Program-made: the position numbers and the translations under genes
NCBI GenBank assembly: GCA_965201085.1
Contig: CBDAVS010000025.1
Location: 496,001-560,000 of the forward strand
Source: JAPOUP01 sp965201085
Lineage (GTDB): Bacteria; Pseudomonadota; Alphaproteobacteria; Rhodobacterales; Rhodobacteraceae
DNA: 64,000 nt
Direction of reading: 5' to 3'
In this document: piece after piece, positions 53,530-61,968 of the stretch
Layout: every line of letters starts with the position of its first letter
Position numbering within the stretch: position 1 is the first letter of the stretch
The notes under the pieces: model-generated
What the model saw: only the letters and a program-made list of their open reading frames with translations
Database searches by the model: none
What the model was told of the DNA's origin: nothing

Positions 53530-55442
53530 GTGTCCGCGAGAAAATCGCCAGGCTGCGGATTTTTCGCGATAAATGAGGGAATCCGCCTTGCGGGGAATCA
53601 CCGGATATAGTGGTCAGGGGTGATTTCGCCACCATATACGGCTGGATCCGTCGGTCATCCCCACTGGGGGCACCGATGCGCAGGGTCCACGATCCCCGGC
53701 GGGGACCCGGCGCCCCCGACATCACGAGGATCGGGCTGAACGTCAGGTCGCGGGACGACATCCCCGCGGTCCTGACCGGCCTCCAGGATCCCTGCAGCGA
53801 CGAAGGGACCCGAAAACGGCTGTCCGGGCCGGCGGGCCGGGGATGGAGCCGTTGACCGTCCCGGTGCCCGGCGTGGTCAGGCTGGGGCCCGGGCCTGTCA
53901 CTACCACATACCTGACCGGCTCATTCCCTTCTCCGCTCCGTCCGGGCCCGTATGGCCCTGGCATGGGTTTCCGCGACGTTGGGGATGCGCAGGCCCTGCC
54001 ATGGCTTCCGGGTTCCGGGCAGGGGCCGGCGCTTCGTCGGGCGGAACCCGGCGAGGCCGGCGACGGGCGTGAGGTGGCGCGCCACGGTCCTGTCCGGCTC
54101 CGGCGGCGCCCTCTGGCCGATGACGCGCCCGTACGCGGCGTGGATGGCCACCGCCCCGCCGCTTTCCGGGCTTACGGGCCGCTCCGCCGGGCTGTCGGGG
54201 CTCTCCCGCGCCGGAAGCTGGAGGTCCCGGACCGCGGTCATCGCGTCGAAGGCGAGGCATCCGCGCAGGTCACCGGCGGCGTCGGGCCTGCGGTCCCTTA
54301 TCCCCGTCCTCAGGGCCCTGAGGTATTCCCCGATGCGCCGGCGCGGCCCGTAGCGCCGCAGGGCGGTCTCCGCCGTCCGCATGCCGTCGCCGCCCCCGCT
54401 GGACAGGAGCGTCCAGTGCGGCACCTCTCCCTTCCGCACGACGTTCCCCGGCGGGTTCTCCCCGATGGCGGCGACCACCGTCACGGGCGGCGGGCGCCGG
54501 TCGGCGGCGTCCCCCGGTGCGGCGATGTCCGGTTCAGCGTCAGCGTGGCGACGCGCGCCCTGCGGGCGTCCGGCCCGCCGCCCGGTAACCCGTCCCGGCA
54601 TGGTCCGGACCCACCGGCGTGCAGGCGGGGACGGGGCGGACCCCGTAGGGGCCCGCCAGTCGTCCGCCACGCGCTCCGCCGCCAGCCGCAGCGCCAGGGA
54701 GGCGAGGCCGTGGACCCTCACCGACGGCCTGATCAGGAAGCGGTGGCTGTCAGGGACGGGACCCATGTTCGCGGTCCGCGCCCGCGCCGACCGGCCGATG
54801 GCACCGTCCCGGGGCCCCGGCCGGCGGCTCGCCGGAACGAAGCCCGGACCGCCGGGCCGCCCGTGCGCGCCGCTCACGATCCAGTGCCGCAGCTGCCCTC
54901 CCGGAGCCCGCCGCCACCCCTCCGGATGGCGCCTCTCCATCATCGACCCGCAGGCGCGGCGGTCCGCCTCCGCCAACGGCTCCAGCCGGACCCCGCCGGG
55001 CGCGTCCGAAGCGCACCCGACCGGGGCGCCGCCAGGGTCGTCGGCGGCCGGTCGCCCGCTGGACGACGCGAAGCGCGGCGCCGCCTCCGGAAGCGTCAGG
55101 CCGGGCTCCTCCGCGGGCAGGGGAAGGACCCGCATCCCGGTGACCGTCGACGGCCTTCCGTCGTGGGTCAGCCAACCCTCCCGACCGCCCAGCCCGCGGG
55201 CGAGGCCCGAACGCGTGACGCCGCCACGGAGGCATCCGTTCCCGAGCCACCTCGACCGTGGCAGGGGAAATCTGTCCGGGACCGATATACATGGTCCCCG
55301 ATTCGCATGGATCCGATCTCCAGTCAGGTATGTGTTAGTGACAGGGCCGGCGCCCCGAGGGGCCCGGCCAGGATCCCGTGAAGCCGGAATCCGCCGGATT
55401 CGGCCCTGTCAACGGAAAAACACGGGGTTTTCTGGCAGACAC
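53530..55442 (+). mobile_element. ISNCY-like element, copy D, with an IS4-like insertion
   Basis: The left end GTGTCCGCGAGAAAATC (53530) and right end GGCAGACAC (to 55442) are both flanked by TA. The first 364 bp (MRRVHDPRRGPGAPDITRIG onward, to about 53857) encode the N-terminus of the ISNCY transposase, on the plus strand here, and then stop. From 53894 to 55345 an IS4-like element replaces the rest; ISNCY sequence returns only for the last 97 bp (CCCGAGGGGCCCGGCCAGG and onward). About 1.3 kb of ISNCY transposase is therefore missing, either deleted or replaced at the insertion. Confidence 0.8.
53894..55345 (-). mobile_element. IS4-like element with DUF4338-type transposase (degenerate)
   Basis: A 1452-bp element with ends starting CCTGTCACTACCACATACC and, on the other side, CCTGTCACTAACACATACC in reverse complement. 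The minus strand reads through a DUF4338/DruA-like N-terminal domain (GGQLRHWIVSGAHGRPGG) and then, partly in other frames, a DDE-type transposase: GMRTAETALRRYGPRRRIGE, LRGCLAFDAMTAVRDLQLPA and TPVAGLAGFRPTKRRPLPGT. Together these give the typical IS4 LAFDAVxAVRxxxL and GFxxxKRxxLPGTxxLWQG blocks. It inserted into ISNCY copy D. A truncated copy lies at 29018-29660. Confidence 0.78.
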
Positions 55443-56299
55443 TAATATATGAGCCACGCTCTGAAGACTGATCCATCGTCCGCGCACTGGAGAAGCATGC
55501 GCGCAAGCGTCCGCCGGCTACGAAAACGTAACCGTCGATACCCGGTTGAAGTCAGTCGGTATGGATCTCGTCACATCGCAAGGAAGCAGTTCAGTACGTC
55601 TGACTGACAGGTTCCGGGCGGACGCTGAGGTCGCTGTTCCGAATCCCGGTGCCGCGGGAATATGTCTGCACGAATTGCCGCAGTCGCTCGCCACTTTGAT
55701 TGGCCAGAATGCCATCGCTCCCATTCTGTCCGGGAAAGGTATGAAAGGGTCAATGGTTCTCCGACAGCTTTGTCCGCTTCATCGCCGCGTGTCGCTTCCG
55801 AAGGAGTGGGCGGTTGAAGATTCTCTGCGGGGTCATGCTTGGGATCCCGCGCGGGTAGCCAGCGGAAATCTCCGCACTCGGCATGTCCTGCATCTCCTTG
55901 CCGTATCTTCCGCGCGAAAACCGGTGGCGCGCTGCGGTCATGCCGTCGGACCCCGCAGCCGGCCGGCGGTTGTTACCGGACCCGCGCATCACGTCTCCAC
56001 CGGAAAGCTTCGCCATCGACGGCATCGACTCGGCCTTCGCGGTTACTTGGTTCCGGGCTGTCCGGCGTGTCGCCAAACCGTCGCGACGAGCCTTTGCGCT
56101 GCCGAGGAGGCTACCGATGGACAGTACCATGAAATTTATTTCAGTATTTGCAATTAATTTTGAAAGCCGTTGACAGAGCGAAGCGCCTCTCCATACCAAT
56201 GGATGTGCAAATGGCACCAAGCGAAATCTTACGCGTTCCTGGCGCTCCAGAAAAAATCAGTGACAGGGACGATGGGCAATCGACCAAAGGAGAAACTCC
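55443..56299. other. Unassigned region before the sugar operon
   Basis: About 850 bp with no gene I can support. Several frames are open on both strands (for example MKSVGMDLVTSQGSSSVRLT on the plus strand), but none resembles a family, and their composition is that of shadows or old wreckage. The last 120 bp before ATG 56300 are A+T-rich, with TATTTGCAATTAATTTTGAA near 56146-56165, and must contain the promoter of the sugar transporter operon. Confidence 0.45.
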
Positions 56300-57310
56300 A
56301 TGAAGTCTCTGAAGTTTAACGGTGTTGTTGTGTCCGCTGCCGTTGCTGGCAGCATCGCGGTTTCGGCCTCGGCGGAAGGCATCATGTGCGAGCCGGGTGA
56401 GACCTACACCATGAACGTCATGGTTTCGGGCCATCCCTATTGGGTGCCGGTATATCAGGGTTTCAAACAGGCCGCCGATGCCTTTGGGTGCGAGACTGTT
56501 TTCTCAGGCACGCCGGATTATGACATCACCAAGCAGATCGCTTCCTTCGAACAGGATGTGGTAAAGTCGCCCGCCGGCATCCTGGTGCATCCGATGCAGT
56601 CCGACCCGTTCATTGAACCGATCAATCGGGCCATCGGAAGCGGCATAGAAGTCGTGACCTTTGCCGCTGACAGTCCGAATTCAGACCGCACCGCCTATAT
56701 CACTTCCGACAACCTAGCGGAGGCTAAATTCGCTGCCGAAGAGATCGTCAAACAGGTGGGTGACAGTGCGGAATACGCGGTTCTGGAAAACCCCGGCCAG
56801 TCCAACCACGATCTGCGTGTGACCGCCCTGATCGCGTATATGGAGGAAAACTATCCCAACATGACGCTGGTCGGCCGCCAGGCAAGCAACCAGGACAGCA
56901 ACGCCGCCTATCGAGCCACGGCGTCGATCATTCAGGCAAACCCGAATGTGGCCGCCATGTGGATCCCCGAAGCCGGCTCGGCCGAGGGGGCTGTGGCCGC
57001 CAAGCTGGAGGCGAACTCGGACCTGCTGATCATGCACGCCGATGTCACGCCCACCACGCTGGAACACATCAAGGCTGGCAACATCCATATGTCGCTGAAC
57101 CCCAATCAGGGGGTGCAGGGCTTCATGGGCTTCATCGCGGTGCATCTTGCCAACCGGTCAGGGATTTTCGATCCGTTCAACGACTGGAAGACCTCTGGCT
57201 TCAACCCGGTTCAGATCCCGTTCATGGACAATGGCTTTGCCGTGATCACCAAAGACAATGCCGACAGCTTCGATCTGAACGTCTACATGGAAGGTCGAGA
57301 TCCGACCTGA
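56300..57310 (+). CDS. Sugar ABC transporter periplasmic binding protein (RbsB-like)
   Basis: A 336-residue type I periplasmic binding protein with a signal peptide (MKSLKFNGVVVSAAVAGSIA, cleavage after VSASA). The mature protein has YTMNVMVSGHPYWVPVYQGF, the SGTPDYDITKQIASFEQDVV block, ILVHPMQSDPF and GIEVVTFAADSPNSDRTAYI typical of Peripla_BP_4. Excellent AAGGAG ribosome-binding site. It binds a monosaccharide or polyol and delivers it to the RbsA/RbsC-like proteins encoded next. It is followed by an intercistronic stem-loop that may raise its relative expression. Confidence 0.93.
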   Translation: MKSLKFNGVVVSAAVAGSIAVSASAEGIMCEPGETYTMNVMVSGHPYWVPVYQGFKQAADAFGCETVFSGTPDYDITKQIASFEQDVVKSPAGILVHPMQSDPFIEPINRAIGSGIEVVTFAADSPNSDRTAYITSDNLAEAKFAAEEIVKQVGDSAEYAVLENPGQSNHDLRVTALIAYMEENYPNMTLVGRQASNQDSNAAYRATASIIQANPNVAAMWIPEAGSAEGAVAAKLEANSDLLIMHADVTPTTLEHIKAGNIHMSLNPNQGVQGFMGFIAVHLANRSGIFDPFNDWKTSGFNPVQIPFMDNGFAVITKDNADSFDLNVYMEGRDPT

Positions 57311-57325
57311 CAGGACAGCAGGCCT

Positions 57326-57364
57326 CCCCGGGCGCTGCCTCGCCTGCGAAGGCGCGGCCCGGGG
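57326..57364 (+). promoter_or_regulatory. Intercistronic stem-loop between binding protein and ATPase genes
   Basis: In the 92-bp gap CCCCGGGC (57326-57333) pairs with GCCCGGGG (57357-57364), and inside it CGCCT (57341-57345) pairs with AGGCG (57350-57354) around a GCGA tetraloop. There is no U tract, so it is not an obvious terminator. Such GC-rich hairpins after binding-protein genes often stabilise the upstream mRNA or reduce readthrough, giving more binding protein than transporter; that role is inferred here. Confidence 0.6.
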
Positions 57365-57402
57365 CAGGGCCACGACGGGCTGGGATCAGGAAAGCCATTT
57401 CC

Positions 57403-58923
57403 ATGCAGCATGACGCGATCCTCAGAATCTCGAATCTCAGCAAATCCTTTGGACCGGTCAAAGCCCTGCGCGGAGTGGATTTTGAATTGCGCAAGGGAGA
57501 GATCCACGCGATCGCGGGTGAAAACGGGGCCGGAAAGTCCACCCTGATGAACGTGATCGACGGGATTCTGCAGCCGGACAGCGGTGAGATATTTCTGGAT
57601 GGGAAGCCGGTCGAAATCACCTCGCCAACCATGGCGCAGCGACTCGGTATAGGTTTTGTTCATCAGGAAATCGCGCTCTGCCCGGATGTGTCCGTGGCCG
57701 AGAACATCTTCATGGCCAAGACGAACGTCAGCAGGGCATGGTTGATGGATTACAGGACGCTCGAGCGGGAAGCAAGGCAGGTCTTCCAGCAACTGAGCGA
57801 CATCGACCCGTCCGTCCTGGTGCGGGATCTTTCGATCTCGAATCAGCAGCTGGTTGAAATCGCAAAGGCGCTGACCCTGGACTGCCGCATTCTGATCCTG
57901 GATGAGCCAACAGCCGCGCTTACGGAAACCGAAGCCCAGACCCTGTTCGGAATCATGCGGGATCTGGCGGACCGCGGTATATCGATCATCTATATCTCGC
58001 ACCGCATGGTCGAGATATTCGAGAACTGCGATCGTGTGTCAGTGTTTCGCGACGGTCGGCATATCACCACGCAGAACGTGGGGGAGATTGAACCCGGCGA
58101 TGTTGTCAGCGCCATGGTCGGGCGGGTGATCGACAGTCTGTATCCCAGCAAGCGGTCCGAAACCGGTAAATCGGACGTGATCATCCTCGATGTCCGCAAC
58201 CTGACCGAGGCGACGCGGTTTCGCGACGTGTCCTTCACCCTGAACAAAGGGGAAATTCTGGGCATCGCTGGACTGATTGGTGCCGGACGCAGCGAGATCG
58301 CCAAGGGCATCTGCAAGCTGGAAGGCGACGTGACCGGTGAGGTCTGGCTGAACGGGAAGCCGCTGAACCTGCGGACCTATCAGGACAGTATCGCCAACGG
58401 GGTGGTGTACATGTCCGAGGACCGCAAGGGAGATGGCGTTTTTCTGGACCTGCCGATTTCCGCGAACATCTCGGCGCTGAACCTCCAACAGGTGGCGAAC
58501 GGAATTGGGCTGATCCAGTCTGACTCCGAGAACATCCAGGCCGAAACACTTGGCCGCAGGCTGAACCTGAAATACGGATCGCTTTCCGACCCTGTGTCTT
58601 CTCTGTCGGGCGGCAACCAGCAGAAGGTGGCGCTCGCCAAGATGCTGTCGGTTCAGCCTCGGCTGATTTTTCTGGACGAGCCGACCCGCGGCGTGGATGT
58701 GGGCGCGAAATCCGAAATCCATCGCATTCTGAACGATCTGGCGCATCGAGGCGTCGGTATAGTGGTGATTTCCTCCGAACTGCCCGAACTGATCGGTCTT
58801 TGCGACCGGGTGCTGGTGGTGCGCGAGGGACGCATCAGCGGTCAGGTCTCGGGTGAAGCGATTACGGAAGAAAACATCATGCGTCTCGCTTCGGGCATGG
58901 ATGCGCGGGCAGCGGCTGCATGA
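57403..58923 (+). CDS. Sugar ABC transporter ATP-binding protein (RbsA-like, two ATPase halves)
   Basis: A 506-residue double ATPase. First half: Walker A GENGAGKST, a Q-loop in FVHQEIAL, signature-like DLSISNQQLVEIAKAL, Walker B ILILDEPTAAL. Second half: degenerate Walker A GLIGAGRSE and canonical signature LSGGNQQK with LIFLDEPTRGVDVGAKSEIH, the usual asymmetry of RbsA/MglA proteins. The start is MQHDAILRISNLSKSFGPVK (ATG 57403); the frame is open far upstream within the binding-protein gene, but not conserved. Its stop overlaps the permease start (ATGA). Confidence 0.94.
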   Translation: MQHDAILRISNLSKSFGPVKALRGVDFELRKGEIHAIAGENGAGKSTLMNVIDGILQPDSGEIFLDGKPVEITSPTMAQRLGIGFVHQEIALCPDVSVAENIFMAKTNVSRAWLMDYRTLEREARQVFQQLSDIDPSVLVRDLSISNQQLVEIAKALTLDCRILILDEPTAALTETEAQTLFGIMRDLADRGISIIYISHRMVEIFENCDRVSVFRDGRHITTQNVGEIEPGDVVSAMVGRVIDSLYPSKRSETGKSDVIILDVRNLTEATRFRDVSFTLNKGEILGIAGLIGAGRSEIAKGICKLEGDVTGEVWLNGKPLNLRTYQDSIANGVVYMSEDRKGDGVFLDLPISANISALNLQQVANGIGLIQSDSENIQAETLGRRLNLKYGSLSDPVSSLSGGNQQKVALAKMLSVQPRLIFLDEPTRGVDVGAKSEIHRILNDLAHRGVGIVVISSELPELIGLCDRVLVVREGRISGQVSGEAITEENIMRLASGMDARAAAA

Positions 58924-59939
58924 GTGGAGAGAGCGCGACTGACGGCAAGGTGACCCTGACGAGGCAAAGCCCCGGCACGAGCGAAGGTGCGTCGCTGCTT
59001 AAACGGCTGCTTAGGATGCGCGAAACCGGACTGATCGCGATCATTCTGGCGCTGATCCTGATCATGTCCTTTGCATCGCCTTATTTCATGACCTGGGCCA
59101 ACATGCGCGCTATGTCGATGGCCTTCGCCGTGGACGGCCTTTTGGTGGTGGGCATGACCATCCTGCTGATTTCGGGCGGCATCGACCTGTCAGTGGGTTC
59201 TGTCACCGCGTTTGCGATGGTGATCGCGGGATGGCTGTTCCTCAGCGGGGTCGACCCTTGGACCGCATCGGCCATGTCGATCGCTCTCTGCGCCGGGATC
59301 GGGGCGTTCATGGGATTCTTCGTGACCCGGGTGGGATTGCATCATTTCATCGTATCGCTCGCGGTGATGGTGATCGCGCGCGGTGCGTGCCTGCTGTTCA
59401 CCGGCGGACGGCCCCTGGGACTCTACACCCTGCCGCCTGAATTCAAATTCATCGGGCAGGGATCGATCGGACCGATTCCGTTTGTCGTAATCATCTTTCT
59501 GGTCTGCGTGATCGCCTTTGACTTCATGCTGCGCCGGACGACGATGTTCCGAAAGGTCTATTACACCGGCAGCAACGAAAAGGCCGCCGCCTATTCTGGC
59601 ATCCGTACCAAGAAAGTCATTTTTCTGACCACGACGCTATGTTCCACATTGTGCGGCGTTGCCGGGATTATCTACATGGCCCGGTTCGGATCGGCGCAGC
59701 CGACCTTTGGTCTAGGGCTTGAACTGACGATCATCGCCGCCGCCGTGATCGGTGGGGCTAGTCTGAACGGTGGTTCGGGTTCAATCCTCGGAGCGATACT
59801 TGGCGTCATCCTGCTCTCACTGGTGTCCAGCTCGCTGGCCCTGCTGGATGTCTCGGTCTATTGGCAGGACATCATCCGCGGGTCGATTCTGCTGAGCGCG
59901 GTGACCATCGACCACTACCTCAACAGGAAGCGGAGGTAA
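58920..59939 (+). CDS. Sugar ABC transporter permease (RbsC-like)
   Basis: A 339-residue membrane protein with about eight to ten helices: LIAIILALILIMSFASPYFM, then FAVDGLLVVGMTILLISGGI, DLSVGSVTAFAMVIAGW and the EAA-like segment FRKVYYTGSNEKAAAYSGIR followed by GGASLNGGSGSILGAILGVI. This is the standard fingerprint of BPD_transp_2 permeases. ATG 58920 overlaps the ATPase stop by four bases (ATGA). It forms a homodimeric channel with the ATPase product in the inner membrane. The regulator follows three bases after its stop. Confidence 0.93.
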   Translation: MSGESATDGKVTLTRQSPGTSEGASLLKRLLRMRETGLIAIILALILIMSFASPYFMTWANMRAMSMAFAVDGLLVVGMTILLISGGIDLSVGSVTAFAMVIAGWLFLSGVDPWTASAMSIALCAGIGAFMGFFVTRVGLHHFIVSLAVMVIARGACLLFTGGRPLGLYTLPPEFKFIGQGSIGPIPFVVIIFLVCVIAFDFMLRRTTMFRKVYYTGSNEKAAAYSGIRTKKVIFLTTTLCSTLCGVAGIIYMARFGSAQPTFGLGLELTIIAAAVIGGASLNGGSGSILGAILGVILLSLVSSSLALLDVSVYWQDIIRGSILLSAVTIDHYLNRKRR

Positions 59940-59942
59940 GGC

Positions 59943-61022
59943 GTGGCGGACAGACAGGAGGATTTTGAACTGATCCGGCAGATTCACAACGTTCTGATTC
60001 TGCATTTGGTTGAAGGCCGGAAACAGTCGGAAATTGCCAAAGAGCTGAACCTGACGACATCCAAGGTCAATCGACTGATCATGCGGGGCCGCAAACTGGG
60101 TATGGTTAAGGTCGATATTGAAAGTCCGTTCAAGACGCTGATGGACCTTGAGCGCGATCTTGCATCGGCGACGGGACTGACCGATGCGGTGGTGACGCCC
60201 TCGGTATCCGGCAGCCTGGACACCACATTGTATCAGGTTGGACGGGCCGCATCCAGCCATCTGGTCAAGACGCTGCGCGATGGCGATGTTATCGCCATCA
60301 CCGGCGGCAAGGCCGTCAGTGCCGTTGTTGAAAGCCTGACGCCTGAACGCTCGCTGGATGTGACCGTTGTGCCCCTGACCGGAGGTGTACAAGGAAAATA
60401 CTACACGGATGTCAATCACCTTGCCATGCGCATGGCCGAGCGTCTGGGTGGCAGGGCAATTCTGCTGCATGCACCGCTTTTTGCCGAAAACCGGGAAAAG
60501 CGGGATATGCTTATGGGAATCGCCTCGATCCGAGAGGCGCTGGATCTCGCGGGAAAAGCCAATTTGGCTCTTGTGGGCATTGGCTCGGTCGAGGCCGAAG
60601 ATTCCAGCTACTATGATCTGTACCCGGTACCCGAATTTGATCGCAGGATGCTGATCCACCAAGGGGTGGTGAGTGAGCTTTTGGCCCATCTCATCAACTA
60701 CAACGGCGCGGTATCGAATTTTGCGCTCAATTCCCGCTTGGTGACGTTGCCGCTCGCGGACCTGACGCAATGCGGGCGCGTGATCGGTATCGCTGCCGGC
60801 CCGCAAAAAGTGCTGCTGATCAAGGCAGTGCTAAAGGGGAAGTTTCTGAACTCGCTTATAGTGGACGAAGACACCGCTCGGGCGGTTCTGCAGCAAATGG
60901 AAGGCAACCAGAATGCCAAACGACATGCTGACACGCGATATCGGATCCACTGGGATCAGGGCATCGGCCATTGGTCTGGGCACCTGGGCCATAGGTGGCT
61001 GGATGTGGGGCGGTACGGATGA
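59943..61022 (+). CDS. SorC-family transcriptional regulator
   Basis: A SorC/DeoR-type protein: HTH with KQSEIAKELNLTTSKVNRLI, and a sugar-binding domain with DVVTPSVSGSLDTT-like residues (TDAVVTPSVSGSLDTTLYQV), DVIAITGGKAVSAVVESL and ANLALVGIGSVEAEDSSYYD. GTG 59943 follows GCGGAGG. The family normally ends near VDEDTARAVLQQ, yet this frame runs about 40 residues further (to 61022) through the beginning of the next gene, overlapping it by 110 bp. The tail is unlike the family, so a lost stop is likely. It probably senses a sugar or sugar phosphate and controls this operon; EryD is a related polyol regulator. Confidence 0.86.
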   Translation: MADRQEDFELIRQIHNVLILHLVEGRKQSEIAKELNLTTSKVNRLIMRGRKLGMVKVDIESPFKTLMDLERDLASATGLTDAVVTPSVSGSLDTTLYQVGRAASSHLVKTLRDGDVIAITGGKAVSAVVESLTPERSLDVTVVPLTGGVQGKYYTDVNHLAMRMAERLGGRAILLHAPLFAENREKRDMLMGIASIREALDLAGKANLALVGIGSVEAEDSSYYDLYPVPEFDRRMLIHQGVVSELLAHLINYNGAVSNFALNSRLVTLPLADLTQCGRVIGIAAGPQKVLLIKAVLKGKFLNSLIVDEDTARAVLQQMEGNQNAKRHADTRYRIHWDQGIGHWSGHLGHRWLDVGRYG

Positions 61023-61908
61023 GGCGCGCTCAATCGCGGCCATTCAGGCGTCGGTGGACGCGGGCGTGACCCTGATCGATACTGCCCCCGCCTACGGGCA
61101 GGGCGTGGCGGAAGAGATTGTCGGCAGGGCACTGAAAGGCCGGCGGGAAAAGGTGGTGCTCTCGACCAAATGTGGGTTGGTCTGGCACACGCGGAAGGGC
61201 AGGTATTTTTTCGACTTCGACGGCAGGCCGGTCCATCGCTATCTGGGCAAGGAGGCGATCATCTATGAAGCCGAACGGAGCCTGGCCCGCCTCGGCACTG
61301 ACTTCATCGACCATTACATCACCCATTGGCAGGATCCGACGACACCCGTTGACGAGACAATGGCGGCGTTGGAGACACTGAAGCAGCAGGGCAAGATACG
61401 GTCCATTGGCGCCAGCAATATGTCTGTCGATGAAATCAATGGCTATCTCGCCGCCGGTCAGCTGGACGCCATCCAGGAAGAGTATTCCATGGCAAAACGC
61501 GACATCGAAGGCAGCCTGCTTCCGGTGTGTCGTGATAATGGCGTGTCGGTGCTGAGCTACTCTTCACTGGCTTTGGGTCTGTTGACGGGCAGGATCGGTC
61601 CTGACCGGGTGTTTACCGGTGATGACCAGCGCAGGGACAGCCGCCGCTTTTCAGCGGCCAACCGGCAGAAAGTGGCCGAACTGATGTCGGCCATCGCTCC
61701 GATCGCCGAAGCGCATGGCGCAACGCTCCCGCAGATAGTGATCGCCTGGACAGTCCACCAACCGGGGATCACGTTCTCTCTTTGTGGTGCACGTAACGCG
61801 GCGCAGGCGATCGAGAACGCCGAAGCGGGCCGCCTGTGCCTGAAGGCCGAGGAAATCGCGGAAATCGATCGGCAGGTGAGGAAACATCTTAGCGATCTGG
61901 ACGCATAG
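60913..61908 (+). CDS. Aldo/keto reductase
   Basis: A 331-residue TIM-barrel oxidoreductase. The start MPNDMLTRDIGSTGIRASAI, then GLGTWAIGGWMWGG, is typical of AKR family 13/12-like proteins. The catalytic tetrad is visible: Asp and Tyr in DTAPAYGQG, Lys in LSTKCGLVWH and His in IDHYITHWQDP; NADPH-binding residues appear in the IEEYSMAKRD and GARNAAQAIENAEA regions. Members reduce aldehydes and ketones or oxidise sugars. The context suggests a sugar/polyol dehydrogenation or reduction step in the pathway fed by the ABC transporter. An alternative start at ATG 60925 would shorten the overlap with the regulator. Confidence 0.9.
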   Translation: MPNDMLTRDIGSTGIRASAIGLGTWAIGGWMWGGTDEARSIAAIQASVDAGVTLIDTAPAYGQGVAEEIVGRALKGRREKVVLSTKCGLVWHTRKGRYFFDFDGRPVHRYLGKEAIIYEAERSLARLGTDFIDHYITHWQDPTTPVDETMAALETLKQQGKIRSIGASNMSVDEINGYLAAGQLDAIQEEYSMAKRDIEGSLLPVCRDNGVSVLSYSSLALGLLTGRIGPDRVFTGDDQRRDSRRFSAANRQKVAELMSAIAPIAEAHGATLPQIVIAWTVHQPGITFSLCGARNAAQAIENAEAGRLCLKAEEIAEIDRQVRKHLSDLDA

Positions 61909-61968
61909 ACCGGATCAAAACCTGAAATGGGTATCCGCTGATGCGCCGTTTCGGTGAACGGGGGAGCC

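Noticed and set aside
54381..55445. Long plus-strand frames of 350-510 codons in the IS4-like element
   Set aside because: They are antisense to the IS4-like transposase and full of low-complexity Arg/Pro/Gly, typical of shadow frames in very GC-rich DNA.
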